Assembly: GCA_014218215.1 (NCBI GenBank)
Contig: CP043652.1
Coordinates: 496,001-560,000, forward strand
Direction of reading: 5' to 3'
DNA length: 64,000 nucleotides
Source of the DNA: Geodermatophilaceae bacterium NBWT11
Lineage (GTDB): Bacteria > Actinomycetota > Actinomycetes > Mycobacteriales > Geodermatophilaceae
Position 1 is the stretch's first letter. Every line of letters begins with the position of its first letter. This document shows, one piece after another, positions 34,136 to 43,057 of this stretch. Under the pieces are notes generated by a model. It had not been told where the DNA came from. It worked only from the letters and a program-made list of their open reading frames with translations, and did no database searches. The translations under genes and the position numbers were made by a program.

Positions 34136-35062
34136 TCACCGGAGGGGCGGGAGCCGCCGGGCGGCTGTGGACACCTGCTCCAGGGCGTCCGCGCAGCCGG
34201 CGTCCAGGGCGACCAGGTGGGCGAACCCGTGCGGCACCCCGGCCAGGTCCAGGCGCGCCACCGGCACCCCGGCGTCGGCGAGCCCGGCGGCGTATGCGCC
34301 ACCGGAGTCGCGCAGCGCATCGAGCTCGGCGGTGACCACCAGGGCCGGCGGGAGGCCGGCCAGCCCGCCCTCCAGCGGGCTGATCCGCGGGTCGGTCAGC
34401 GGGGTGCCCCGCGGCACGTAGCCGCGGGTGTAGAAGCCCATGTCGGCCAGGGAGAGGAACGGCGAGGTCCCGTGTGCGGCCACCGAGGGCCAGTCGACGC
34501 CGGCGGCGACGGAGGGGTAGAGCAGCAACTGGGCGGCCGGCTGCGGCCCCCCGGCGTCGCGCAGCTGCTGGCAGGCCACCGCGGCGAGGTTGCCGCCGCC
34601 GCTGTCCCCGGCCACGACCACCCGGTCGGGGTCCCCGCCCAGCTCGGCGGCGTGGGCGAGCGCCCAGCGCACCCCGGCGACGGCGTCCTCCACCGCGGCC
34701 GGGAACGGGTGCTCGGGCGCACGGCGGAACTCCACCGAGACCACGACGGCGTCCAGCGCCTGTGCCAGTCGCGCGGTCAGCCCGGCGTACTCCCCCGCCG
34801 TGCCCACCGTCCAGCCGCCGCCGTGGCAGAACACCACGGTCGCACCGCCCGGTGCGGTCGGCCGCTGGCACAGCGCGGTCAGGCCGCCCCCGAGGGCGAG
34901 CTCCTCGGTCGCGACGTCCGGGGCCCCGGCGGTCCCGAGCGCCAGCAGCTCGGCGAACCGGGCCCGCGCGGCGTCCAGCCCGACCTCGCGGGCCGGCGGG
35001 GTGAGCAGGTGCCCGAACCGGGCGGCGAGGTCCTGCAGGGACGGGGGGAGGTCGGAGGTCAC
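34136..35062 (-). CDS. Alpha/beta hydrolase, hormone-sensitive-lipase family
   Basis: 308 residues from the GTG at 35062. The HSL oxyanion-hole motif is FCHGGGW (H80-G83) and the nucleophile elbow AGDSGGGN (S154). The acid/His part is AELDALRDSG and VPHGFAH. It hydrolyses short-chain carboxylic esters. It is separated by 73 bases from the upstream Liv operon start and 29 bases from the STAS gene on the same strand. The physiological ester is unknown. Confidence 0.9.
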   Translation of the reverse strand: MTSDLPPSLQDLAARFGHLLTPPAREVGLDAARARFAELLALGTAGAPDVATEELALGGGLTALCQRPTAPGGATVVFCHGGGWTVGTAGEYAGLTARLAQALDAVVVSVEFRRAPEHPFPAAVEDAVAGVRWALAHAAELGGDPDRVVVAGDSGGGNLAAVACQQLRDAGGPQPAAQLLLYPSVAAGVDWPSVAAHGTSPFLSLADMGFYTRGYVPRGTPLTDPRISPLEGGLAGLPPALVVTAELDALRDSGGAYAAGLADAGVPVARLDLAGVPHGFAHLVALDAGCADALEQVSTAARRLPPLR

Positions 35063-35091
35063 CGGCGCATCGTGGCGCACCGCGCCCGGCG

Positions 35092-35436
35092 TCAGTCGGG
35101 GGTGCGGGCCAGCGCGTCCCACAGACCGGTCATCTGCAGCGGCCGGACCACGGCCCGGGTGTCACCGACCCGCAGCAGCACCACCCGACCGCAGCGCAGG
35201 GCCTCCCGGTGCGCACGGGCCAGGGCGCAGAGACCCGCGGAGTCCAGGAAGGTCACCCGGCGCAGGTCGACGACGACCTCGGCGACACCGGGCCGGGCCA
35301 GCGCCTCGGACACCGCGCCGGTCAGGCCGGGCGCGGTGGAGGAGTCGACGTCGCCGGAGACGACCACCAGCACCGAGGAGGTCGTCGGGGTCTCGACGTG
35401 CACGCGCATCGGCGGCGCTGGAGCGGGGACGGTCAT
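35092..35436 (-). CDS. STAS-domain protein (anti-sigma factor antagonist)
   Basis: 114 residues consisting of one STAS domain. The phosphorylatable serine is in VDLRRVTFLDSAGLCALA, the SpoIIAA/RsbV signature. Such proteins bind anti-sigma kinases and release a SigB/SigF-type sigma factor when dephosphorylated. No kinase or sigma gene is adjacent, so it is an orphan partner. The next 118 bases upstream (35437-35554) hold no gene. Confidence 0.87.
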   Translation of the reverse strand: MTVPAPAPPMRVHVETPTTSSVLVVVSGDVDSSTAPGLTGAVSEALARPGVAEVVVDLRRVTFLDSAGLCALARAHREALRCGRVVLLRVGDTRAVVRPLQMTGLWDALARTPD

Positions 35437-35554
35437 GTGTCGGCCTTCGGGGTGCGGGTCCCGTGGAGTGCCGGCTGTGGTCTCAACCGTTGGCGCAGAG
35501 GCTAGGTCGCGCTCACACCCCGTGTCCAGGCCCGCACGACCGGTCCGGACCGGG

Positions 35555-36682
35555 TCAGCCCCACACCTCCGCGGCCGTCTCCACGACCAGGGCGAGCTTG
35601 GCGATCTGCTCGTCCCGGGTCAGCGCGTTGCCCTCCACGGTCGAGGAGAACCCGCACTGCGGGGACAGAGCCAGCTGCTCCAGCGGCACGTACCGGGCGG
35701 CCTCGTCGATGCGGCGCTTGAGGTCGTCCTTGCGCTCCAGCTCCGGCCGCTTGGTGGTGACCAGTCCGAGCACGACCCGCTTGCCCGGCGGGACGAAGCG
35801 CAACGGCTCGAACCCCCCGGAGCGGGCGTCGTCGAACTCCAGGAAGAACCCGTCGACCTCCAGGCCGCCGAACAGCGCCTCGGCGACGAAGTCGTAACCG
35901 CCCTCGGCCACCCAGGAGGAGCGGAAGTTGCCCCGGCACATGTGGGTGGTGACCGTCAGGCCCTCGGGCCGACCGGTCAGCGCGGCGTTGATCTGGGCGA
36001 TGTAGCGCTCGTGCTGGTGCTCGGCGTCCCGGCCCTGCCCGGCGAGCTCGGCCCGCTGCGCCGGGTCGTTGAGGTAGGCCAGCGAGGTGTCGTCGAGCTG
36101 CAGGTAGCGGCACCCCTGGGCGGCGATCCCGGCGACCTGCTGGCGGTAGGCCCCGGACAGGGCGTCCCAGAAGGCGTCCTCGTCGGGGTAGACGGCGGGA
36201 TCGATCGCCGCCGCGCCGCCCCGGTAGTGGACCATCGAGGGCGAGGGGATCGTGAGCTTCGCCGTCTGCGCCGGCTGCACCGAGCCCTGCAGGAACGCGA
36301 AGTCGTCGGCGAACACCGGCTCGTCGATCGAGAGCGGACCGTCCACCCGCAGCCCGGCCGGGGTGAAGTCGAGGGTGCCGTCGGCGTTCGTGAAGTGGAC
36401 GGCGAGGTCCTGGTCGGCCTTCGAGATGCCGGTGATCGCGTAGATGAAGTCCATGTGCCAGGACGCCCGGCGGAACTCGCCGTCCGTGGCGGTCTGCAGC
36501 CCGACGTCGGCCTGCATCCGGACGACCTCGTCCACCGCCTCGTCCTCGACGGCCCGCAGCCCGTCGGCGTCCAGCTCCCCGGCGGCGAACCGGCCCCGGG
36601 CCTCGAGCAGGGACGGCGGTCGCAGCAGGCTCCCGACGTGGTCGGCGCGGAAGGGCGGACCGTCGGGCAGCGAGGTCGTCAC
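35555..36682 (-). CDS. MetE C-terminal-like methyltransferase
   Basis: 375 residues, corresponding only to the C-terminal catalytic domain of cobalamin-independent methionine synthase (full MetE is about 750). The zinc site is present: THMCRGN (H247, C249) and SPQCGF (C343). Also visible is RADHVGSLLRP at the N-terminus and LQLDDTSLAYL in the core. Such short proteins transfer methyl groups from various donors to thiols. They act with a separate partner or on small molecules, and the donor is unknown here. The GTG at 36682 is used; it is divergent from the small membrane protein gene at 36740. Confidence 0.85.
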   Translation of the reverse strand: MTTSLPDGPPFRADHVGSLLRPPSLLEARGRFAAGELDADGLRAVEDEAVDEVVRMQADVGLQTATDGEFRRASWHMDFIYAITGISKADQDLAVHFTNADGTLDFTPAGLRVDGPLSIDEPVFADDFAFLQGSVQPAQTAKLTIPSPSMVHYRGGAAAIDPAVYPDEDAFWDALSGAYRQQVAGIAAQGCRYLQLDDTSLAYLNDPAQRAELAGQGRDAEHQHERYIAQINAALTGRPEGLTVTTHMCRGNFRSSWVAEGGYDFVAEALFGGLEVDGFFLEFDDARSGGFEPLRFVPPGKRVVLGLVTTKRPELERKDDLKRRIDEAARYVPLEQLALSPQCGFSSTVEGNALTRDEQIAKLALVVETAAEVWG

Positions 36683-36739
36683 CGGCCGATCCTCGCCCAC
36701 CCCGCCGCCCGTCGCAGTCCCGGGCGGATACTCGGCCCC

Positions 36740-37042
36740 ATGAGCAAGCGCGTGCTGACCGGTGCCGGCGTCTGGGTGCTGGCCGTCCTCGGCGGCTACC
36801 TCCTCGACCCGATCCTGGGCACCGCCGTGCTGGTCTTCGGCGGCATCCTGCTGGTGGTGTCGTTCCTGGGCAGCACCGGGAGGAGCACCACCTTCGAGGA
36901 GCGCGAGCTGGCCCGGGCCCGCAAGCGCGCGGCAGCCCGCGAGGCGAACGCGGGCAAGCGGGCCAAGGACAAGCTGCGCTACGAGGCCGAGCAGGCACGC
37001 AAGGCCAAGCGGGCGGCCAAGAGGTCCGCGAAGACCGGGTGA
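36740..37042 (+). CDS. Small membrane protein with Lys/Ala-rich helix
   Basis: 100 residues. Two hydrophobic helices (about 7-23 and 27-44) are followed by a long, highly charged Arg/Lys/Ala/Glu helix (FEERELARARKRAAAREANA and on to the end), probably cytoplasmic and possibly nucleic-acid or membrane-surface binding. I recognise no family. The ATG at 36740 gives the only sensible start. Confidence 0.65.
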   Translation: MSKRVLTGAGVWVLAVLGGYLLDPILGTAVLVFGGILLVVSFLGSTGRSTTFEERELARARKRAAAREANAGKRAKDKLRYEAEQARKAKRAAKRSAKTG

Positions 37043-37343
37043 CCCCCGTGCCCCGTCATCCCGGGACGAGGACGGCGACGGGTGCGGCCGGCGGCGGGTC
37101 CGGCGCACCCCCACCGGTGGGCGGCGCCGCTGCGCGCGGTGTTCCCCGGCGTACCGCCTGAGCCACCTGGCTCGGTCCCCACCCGCTCGGCCACCGCACC
37201 GCGCCCACCCCCGTCGTCGCCTGCGACCGCAGCGTGCCACATGCGGACGAACTTGTTCCGCAACGTCACCCACGTGGGGGGCACCGCGGGGGCGTCCGTC
37301 GCCGCCCTACTGGCGGGTAACAACCGGGGTACTCTCCCGCGGC
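37043..37343. promoter_or_regulatory. Intergenic region upstream of the aldehyde dehydrogenase gene
   Basis: Three hundred bases without a convincing gene. It contains a 12-bp perfect palindrome CCCACCGGTGGG near 37110. Further on come an operator-like GAAC-TT-GTTC within GCGGACGAACTTGTTCCGC (37242-37260) and a small hairpin CCGCC-CTACT-GGCGG just before the start. TACTCT, 7 bases before the ATG, is a weak -10 candidate. The reading frames through it are low-complexity. Confidence 0.4.
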
Positions 37344-38846
37344 ATGACCCTGGTCGAACCGTCGGTCGGCAGCGCTGCCGAGACGTTCCGCTCCACGAAC
37401 CCCGCCTCCGGCGCCCTGGTCGCCGAGTTCCCGGTCGCCGACGAGGCCGCGGTGGCCGCCGCCGTCGCCCGCGCCCGGGTGGCGGCCGCGGCGTGGGCCG
37501 CGCTCGGGTTCGACGGGCGCAAGGAGCGGCTGGCCGCGTACCGGGGGTACCTCGCCCGCCGGATGCACGAGCTCGCCGACCTGGTGCACCGGGAGAACGG
37601 CAAGCCGCACGCCGACGCCGTCCTGGAGATCACCCTGGCGGTGGACCACCTGGCCTGGGCCGGCGCGCACGCCCGGAAGACCCTCGGACCCCGGTCGGTC
37701 CACCCCGGGCTGCTCGCAGCCAACCACCAGGCGGTGCTGGAGTACCAGCCCCTCGGCGTGGTCGGCGTCATCGGCCCGTGGAACTACCCGGTGTTCACCC
37801 CGATGGGCTCGATCGCCTACGCCCTCGCCGCCGGCAACGCCGTCGTCTTCAAGCCCAGCGAGTTCACCCCGGCGATCGGCGCGTGGCTCGCGGAGGCGTG
37901 GTCGGCCGCCGTCCCCGACGCCCCCGACGCCCTGCTGGTGGTGACCGGCCTCGGCCCGACCGGCACCGCGCTCTGCCGCGCCGGCGTCGGCAAGATCGCC
38001 TTCACCGGCTCGGCCGCCACCGGCCGGAAGGTCATGGCCACCTGCGCCGAGACCCTCACCCCCGTGCTGATGGAGTGCGGCGGCAAGGACGCGATGATCG
38101 TCGACGACGACGCCGACGTGGCCGCCGCGGCGGACGCCGCCGTCTGGGGTGCGATGAGCAACGCCGGGCAGACCTGCATCGGGATCGAGCGTGTCTACGC
38201 CACCGCCGCCGTCTACGACTCCTTCGTCGCCGCGGTCACCGACCAGGTCGCCGCGCTGCGCCCGGGTTCGGACGACGGTGCCTCCTACGGCCCGATGACC
38301 ATGCCGTCCCAGACGGAGGTCGTGCAGCGGCACCTGGACGACGCGGCCGCCACCGGCGGTCGGGCCGTGGTCGGCGGCAGCGTGGACGGCGGGTACGTGG
38401 CCCCCACCGTGCTGCTGGACGTGCCCGAGACCTCGTCGGCGGTGCAGGAGGAGACCTTCGGCCCGACGATCACGATCACCCGGGTGGCCGACGCCGAGCA
38501 GGCGCTGGAGCTGGCCAACGGCACGTCGCTCGGGCTGGGCGGCTCGGTGTTCGCGGGCTCCGCGAAGCGCGGCATGGACCTGGCCCGCCGGATGCGCAGC
38601 GGGATGACCAGCGTCAACTCGGTGATCACGTTCGCCTCGGTGCCGGCGCTGCCCTTCGGCGGGGTCGGGGAGAGCGGCTTCGGCCGGATCCACGGCGAGG
38701 ACGGGCTGCGCGAGTTCACCCGGGCCAAGGCGATCACCCGCCAGCGCTTCCCGCTCCCGGTGGCGCTGATGAGCTTCGGACGACCCGCGAAGGCCGCCGA
38801 CGCCCTCGCCCGGGTCATGGGCCTGGTGCACGGACGGCACCGGTGA
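37344..38846 (+). CDS. Aldehyde dehydrogenase family protein
   Basis: 500 residues. It oxidises an aldehyde to the acid with NAD(P). The catalytic cysteine is C278 in NAGQTCIG and the general base E244 in ECGGKDAMIV. Cofactor-binding segments are IGPWNYPVFTPMG and FTGSAATGRKVM. It overlaps the downstream GMC oxidoreductase gene by 4 bases (GTGA), so alcohol oxidation to aldehyde and then to acid is probably done by this pair. The substrate is unknown. Confidence 0.92.
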   Translation: MTLVEPSVGSAAETFRSTNPASGALVAEFPVADEAAVAAAVARARVAAAAWAALGFDGRKERLAAYRGYLARRMHELADLVHRENGKPHADAVLEITLAVDHLAWAGAHARKTLGPRSVHPGLLAANHQAVLEYQPLGVVGVIGPWNYPVFTPMGSIAYALAAGNAVVFKPSEFTPAIGAWLAEAWSAAVPDAPDALLVVTGLGPTGTALCRAGVGKIAFTGSAATGRKVMATCAETLTPVLMECGGKDAMIVDDDADVAAAADAAVWGAMSNAGQTCIGIERVYATAAVYDSFVAAVTDQVAALRPGSDDGASYGPMTMPSQTEVVQRHLDDAAATGGRAVVGGSVDGGYVAPTVLLDVPETSSAVQEETFGPTITITRVADAEQALELANGTSLGLGGSVFAGSAKRGMDLARRMRSGMTSVNSVITFASVPALPFGGVGESGFGRIHGEDGLREFTRAKAITRQRFPLPVALMSFGRPAKAADALARVMGLVHGRHR

Positions 38847-40459
38847 CCTCCTCGTTCGACGTCGTCGTGGTCGGCGCCGGGTCGGCCGGCTGCGCGCTGG
38901 CCGGCCGGCTGAGCGAGGACCCGTCGCTGTCGGTGCTGCTGCTGGAGGCCGGCGGGTCCGACGACGTCCTCGAGGTGCAGGTCCCGGCCGCCCTCTACAA
39001 GACCTTCCGCACCCGGCGGGACTGGAACTACGCCACCGAGCCGCAGCCCGCCGCCGCGGGACGGTCGTTGTTCTGGCCGCGCGGCAAGCTGCTGGGCGGG
39101 TCCAGCTCGATCAACGCGATGATCTACATCCGGGGCGCGGCCGCCGACTACGACGCGTGGGCCGCACGCACCGGCGACCCCTCGTGGTCCTTCGACCAGG
39201 TGCTGCCGCTGTTCCGCCGGATGGAGGACAACGGCCGCGGCGCCGACGACTTCCACGGCGTGGGCGGCCCGCTGCGGGTGGAGGACCCCCGTTCCCCGCA
39301 CCCGTGGTCGCGCGCGGTCGTGGAGTCCGCGGTGGCCGCCGGATACCCGCGCAACCCGGACTTCAACGGGGCCCGGCAGGAGGGCGCCGGGCTGTACCAG
39401 CTGACCCAGAAGCGCGGCCTCCGCTGGTCGACCGCCGACGCCTACCTCCGGCCGGCGCTGCACCGGCCCAACCTGACCGTGCGCACCGGCGCCCAGGTCA
39501 CCCGGGTGGTGCTGGACGGGTCGCGCGCCACCGGCGTCGAGTACCTCTCCGGCGGGCAGCGGCACACCGTCCACGCCGAGGAGGTGCTGCTGTCCGGCGG
39601 TGCGATCAACTCCCCGCAGCTGCTGATGCTCTCGGGCATCGGACCGGCCGACCACCTGCGGTCGGTGGGCGTGGAGGTGGCGCACGACCTGCCCGGTGTC
39701 GGCGCGGGCCTGCAGGACCACCCGCTGGTGCCGACGATCTGGCACGTCCGGGAGGGCCGCTCGCTGTTCCGGGGCGAGTCCCCGGCCGGCTACGCGCAGT
39801 GGTTCGCCCGCCGCCGTGGGCCGCTGACGTCCAACCTGGCCGAGGCCGGGCTCTACACCCGCTCGTCCCCCGAGCTGGCCGAGCCCGACCTGCAGTTCCA
39901 CTTCCTGCCGGTGAAGTACTGGCAGCAGGCCCGGGTCGACCCCGACGTCGACGCGTTCACCGCCTGCGCCGTGCTGGTCGACGTGCACTCCCGAGGCTCG
40001 GTGCGGCTGCGCTCGGCCGACCCCACCTGGGCCCCGGCCATCGACGCCGGGTACCTCACCGACGACCGGGATCTCGAGGCGCTGGTCACCGGGGTGCAGA
40101 AGGCCCGCGAGATCGCGTCGGTCGGCCCGCTGGCCGGGGTGCTCGCCGAGGAGTGGTCCCCCGGCGGCACCGTGTCCAGCCGGGAAGGGCTGCGCGACGC
40201 CGTCCGGCAGACCCTGGAGTCGCTGTACCACCCGGTGTCCTCGGCCCGGATGGGCACCGACGACCAGTCCGTCGTCGACCCCGAGCTGCGGGTGCACGGC
40301 ATTGACGGCCTGCGCGTCGTCGACGCCTCGGTCATGCCGACCCTGGTCCGCGGCAACACCAACGCCCCGACGATCATGATCGCCGAACGCGGCGCGGACC
40401 TGGTCCGCGCCGCCCTGGGCTCGCGCACGCCGGCCCGCAGCGTGGATCAGGTCTCCTGA
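38843..40459 (+). CDS. GMC-family oxidoreductase (choline/alcohol dehydrogenase-like)
   Basis: 538 residues. The N-terminal FAD-binding segment is VVVGAGSAGCALAGRL, with the second GMC signature GKLLGGSSSINAMIYIRG and SGGAINSPQLLMLSGIGP. The C-terminal active site has H463 in LYHPVSSARMG and N in RGNTNAPTIMIAERGADL. It oxidises an alcohol, passing electrons to O2 or a quinone. It is second in the operon after an aldehyde dehydrogenase. Its last seven codons lie within the 94-bp inverted repeat at 40438-40531. Confidence 0.92.
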   Translation: MTSSFDVVVVGAGSAGCALAGRLSEDPSLSVLLLEAGGSDDVLEVQVPAALYKTFRTRRDWNYATEPQPAAAGRSLFWPRGKLLGGSSSINAMIYIRGAAADYDAWAARTGDPSWSFDQVLPLFRRMEDNGRGADDFHGVGGPLRVEDPRSPHPWSRAVVESAVAAGYPRNPDFNGARQEGAGLYQLTQKRGLRWSTADAYLRPALHRPNLTVRTGAQVTRVVLDGSRATGVEYLSGGQRHTVHAEEVLLSGGAINSPQLLMLSGIGPADHLRSVGVEVAHDLPGVGAGLQDHPLVPTIWHVREGRSLFRGESPAGYAQWFARRRGPLTSNLAEAGLYTRSSPELAEPDLQFHFLPVKYWQQARVDPDVDAFTACAVLVDVHSRGSVRLRSADPTWAPAIDAGYLTDDRDLEALVTGVQKAREIASVGPLAGVLAEEWSPGGTVSSREGLRDAVRQTLESLYHPVSSARMGTDDQSVVDPELRVHGIDGLRVVDASVMPTLVRGNTNAPTIMIAERGADLVRAALGSRTPARSVDQVS

Positions 40460-40531
40460 TCAGGAACTGTCCTCCCTCAGCAACGTTGGTGAGGGCGGCC
40501 AGTCTTTGATCAGGTCACCTGATCCACGCTG
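40438..40531. terminator. 94-bp near-perfect inverted repeat overlapping the GMC stop codon
   Basis: Two 48-base arms with no loop (40/48 pairs complementary), centred on the perfect core CAACGTTG at 40481-40488. The outer 15 bases, CAGCGTGGATCAGGT, are exactly complementary at both ends. It overlaps the 3' end of the oxidoreductase gene and precedes the convergent lipoprotein gene end (40546), so a bidirectional terminator is the likely role. The many paired mismatches argue for selection on structure. Confidence 0.7.
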
Positions 40532-40545
40532 GGAGGCGGGTCCGG

Positions 40546-41034
40546 TCAGCAGGGGAGGTCGGCGAGGTCGCCCAGGGACAGGACGGCGGCCGGCGGCTCG
40601 GTGCCCTGGCCCGACCAGTCCGGGGGCACCAGCACCTGACCGGCGGTGAGCGCGGCGATCTCGGCGCCCGTCACGCTCAACCGGTCGGTGCGTTCCTCGT
40701 CGTCGTCGGCGGACACCCAGAACTCGTAGGTGGTGGCGGGGTCGAGGTCGGGCAGCTCGCCGGACCGGGACCAGGCCAGCGAGCGCCCCGGGGTCAGCAG
40801 CCACACCTGCAGACCCTCCTCGGCCGAGGACCGCTCCCAGGTCACCAGGTCCTCGTCCGCCCCGTCCGCCCGCAGGTGCGCGACGGTCACGTCGACCGTG
40901 CAGGGCTGCACCGCCCCGATCAGCCGCCCGCCGGCGTCGAGCCCGATCGCCGGCGAGCCCTGCACGATCGGCGAGCAGGCCGAGAGCAGGCACACCCCGG
41001 TCGCGACGGCCAGGACTGCGGGGGGCCGTCGCAC
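40546..41034 (-). CDS. Putative lipoprotein
   Basis: 162 residues. The signal peptide (AVLAVATGVCLLSAC) ends in a good lipobox (LSAC). The mature part contains an LPDLDPATTYEFWVSADDDEE segment, resembling a fibronectin-III strand, and a C-terminal LSLGDLADLPC, so two cysteines could form a disulfide. I recognise no family. It is the last gene before the 94-bp inverted repeat, 28 bases from the upstream crotonase gene. Confidence 0.65.
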   Translation of the reverse strand: MRRPPAVLAVATGVCLLSACSPIVQGSPAIGLDAGGRLIGAVQPCTVDVTVAHLRADGADEDLVTWERSSAEEGLQVWLLTPGRSLAWSRSGELPDLDPATTYEFWVSADDDEERTDRLSVTGAEIAALTAGQVLVPPDWSGQGTEPPAAVLSLGDLADLPC

Positions 41035-41061
41035 GCGGGTGAGCCTGCCAGCACCGGCCGG

Positions 41062-41856
41062 TCAGCGGCGGGCGAGGCGCTCGGTGGCCTTGCTGGTCCC
41101 GGCCTTGAGCCGGTCCAGGCCCTCGGCGATCTTCCGGGTGAACAGGCCCCGCTGCACCAGGTCGTGGGTGACGCGCAGCTCGTAGGCGGTCGCCCCGACG
41201 TGGTCCATGTTGCCCGCGCGCAGGGCGACCTCCTTGAGCACGGTCGTCAGCTCGGCCCCGTGCTCGGCGATCTGACCGGCCAGCCGCAGCGCGCTCTCGC
41301 GCAGCCGACCGACCGGCACGACCTCGTCGACGAGGCCCACCCGGAGGGCCTCCTGGGCGTCGATCGGGTCGCCGGTGAAGAACATCCGGCGGGCCCGCTG
41401 GGTGTTCGTCTTGCGCAGGATGCCGTGGTAGAAGCCGTTCATCGCGTACTTGACCTGCGTGGACCCGAACGCGGCGTTCTCCGAGGCGATCGTGATGTCG
41501 CACATGTTGGCCACGTCCATGCCGTAGCCCGGGGCCACACCGGCGACGGCGGCGACGGTGGGCTTGCGGTAGTCGTAGATCGTCACCATCAGCCGCAGTG
41601 CCAGGTCGGTGAACCGGGTGCGGTCCTCCCCCGTCGTCCCCTGCAGGACGTCCAGCGCCCACCCCGCGCAGAAGTACTGCTCGTTCCCGATGATCAACAC
41701 CGCGGCGACCTCGTCGTCGTAGGCCCAGGCCTCCAGGGCGGCGATGATCCCCTCGTGGAGCTCCCAGCCCAGGGCGTTGCGCTTCTCGGGGTGGTCCAGC
41801 TGCAGGATGCCGACGCCGTTCTCCACGGACGTCCTCAGGTACGGGTGCTCGGTCAC
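41062..41856 (-). CDS. Enoyl-CoA hydratase/isomerase-family protein
   Basis: 264 residues, crotonase fold. The N-terminal GILQLDHPEKRNALGWELHE and the oxyanion-hole segment VAAVAGVAPGYGMDVANMCD are typical, as is NAAFGSTQVKYAMNG. It hydrates or isomerises an enoyl-CoA. It is co-transcribed with the acyl-CoA dehydrogenase gene (31-base gap to its stop) and forms the minus-strand arm of a divergent acyl-CoA catabolic cluster. The canonical glutamates of hydratases are not evident at the usual sites, so an isomerase or other crotonase activity is possible. Confidence 0.85.
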   Translation of the reverse strand: MTEHPYLRTSVENGVGILQLDHPEKRNALGWELHEGIIAALEAWAYDDEVAAVLIIGNEQYFCAGWALDVLQGTTGEDRTRFTDLALRLMVTIYDYRKPTVAAVAGVAPGYGMDVANMCDITIASENAAFGSTQVKYAMNGFYHGILRKTNTQRARRMFFTGDPIDAQEALRVGLVDEVVPVGRLRESALRLAGQIAEHGAELTTVLKEVALRAGNMDHVGATAYELRVTHDLVQRGLFTRKIAEGLDRLKAGTSKATERLARR

Positions 41857-41887
41857 GGGGTGCTCTCCTTGGTGGGACGGATGGGGG

Positions 41888-43045
41888 TCAGAGGCCGAGG
41901 TCGCGACCGACGATCTCCTTCATGATCTCGGTCGTCCCCCCGTAGATCGTCTGGATGCGGGCGTCGACGAACGCCCGGGCGACCGGGTACTCGCGCATGT
42001 AGCCGTAGCCGCCGTGCAGCTGCAGGCAGCGGTCGGCGACCTTCACCTGCAGCTCCGAGGTCCACCACTTGGCCTCCGCCGCCTGGACGGCGGTGAGCCG
42101 ACCGGCGACGTGCAGCTCGATGCACCGGTCGACGAACACCCGGGCGACGTCGACCTCGGTGAACAGCTCGGCGAGCAGGAAGCGGCTGTGCTGGAAGCTG
42201 CCGATCGCGGTGCCGAAGGCGCGCCGGTCGGTGACGTAGGCCAGCGTGCGGGCCAGCACGCCCTCGGACGCCGCGACGGCGGTCACCGCGAGGGACAGCC
42301 GTTCCTGCGGCAGGTTGCCGACCAGCTGGTAGAAGCCCTGGCCCTCCTCCCCCAGCCTGTTGGCCACGGGCACCCGGACGTCGGTGAAGTGCAGTTCGCT
42401 GGTGTCCTGGGCGTGCAGGCCCAGCTTGTCCAGGTTGCGGCCGCGCTCGAAGCCGGGGGTGTCCCGCTCCACGACGAGCAGCGTCAGCCCGCGGTGCCTG
42501 TCCTCCGACGTGCGGGTCGCGACGACGACGAGGTCGGCGTTCTGGCCGTTGGAGATGAAGGTCTTGGACCCGTCCACCACGTAGTCCTCGCCGTCGCGGA
42601 CCGCGCGGGTGGAGATGCCGGCCAGGTCGCTGCCGGTGCCGGGCTCGGTCATCGCGATCGCGCCGATCAGCTCCCCGGACGTGAGGCCGGGCAGCCAGCG
42701 TCGCTTCTGTGCGTCGTCGGTGAGGTCGAGCAGGTAGGGCCCCACGACGTCGTTCTGCAGGGCGAGCCCCAGCCCGGCCGAGGCGTACCCGGCGCGGGCG
42801 AACTCCTCGTCGACGACGGCGGCGAACCGCCAGTCCTCGACACCGGCGCCGCCGAACTCCTCGGGGGTGGCCGACATCAGCAGACCGCGCTCGCCGGCCC
42901 GGGCGAAGAACGACCGGTCGACGATCCCGGCGGCCTCCCACCGTTCGTGGTGCGGGGCGACCTCCTCGGTGATGAACGCCCGGACGGTCTCCCGGAAGAG
43001 CTCGTGGTCGGCATCGAAGACGGTGCGGGGGAAGCGGTCAGCCAC
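41888..43045 (-). CDS. Acyl-CoA dehydrogenase
   Basis: 385 residues from the GTG at 43045; an ATG at 43057 adds four residues. I prefer the GTG because the -10 box TAGCCT (43058-43063, minus strand) would place transcription start after that ATG, giving an almost leaderless mRNA. Motifs: IAMTEPGTGSDLAGI (FAD loop), YVVDGSKTFISNGQ, the C-terminal LHGGYGYMREYPVARAFVDAR and YGGTTEIMKEIVGRDLGL. It introduces the 2,3 double bond into an acyl-CoA. It is divergent from a crotonase-ligase operon and probably belongs to the same pathway. Confidence 0.9.
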   Translation of the reverse strand: MADRFPRTVFDADHELFRETVRAFITEEVAPHHERWEAAGIVDRSFFARAGERGLLMSATPEEFGGAGVEDWRFAAVVDEEFARAGYASAGLGLALQNDVVGPYLLDLTDDAQKRRWLPGLTSGELIGAIAMTEPGTGSDLAGISTRAVRDGEDYVVDGSKTFISNGQNADLVVVATRTSEDRHRGLTLLVVERDTPGFERGRNLDKLGLHAQDTSELHFTDVRVPVANRLGEEGQGFYQLVGNLPQERLSLAVTAVAASEGVLARTLAYVTDRRAFGTAIGSFQHSRFLLAELFTEVDVARVFVDRCIELHVAGRLTAVQAAEAKWWTSELQVKVADRCLQLHGGYGYMREYPVARAFVDARIQTIYGGTTEIMKEIVGRDLGL

Positions 43046-43057
43046 GTGTCGGACCAT

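Noticed and set aside
34103-36739. Plus-strand open frame running through 34-36.7 kb into the small membrane protein
   Set aside because: It lies antisense to the hydrolase, STAS and MetE-like genes, which have clear motifs. Only the last 100 codons (36740-37042) look like a protein.
37242-37260. Second LexA box (GCGGACGAACTTGTTCCGC)
   Set aside because: The GAAC and GTTC half-sites are 2 bases apart rather than 4, so it does not fit the SOS consensus; retained only as a possible operator of another regulator.
36979-37323. Minus-strand frame of 114 codons in the aldehyde dehydrogenase upstream region
   Set aside because: It overlaps the end of the small membrane-protein gene, has Gly/Arg-rich composition and no ribosome-binding site; treated as intergenic.
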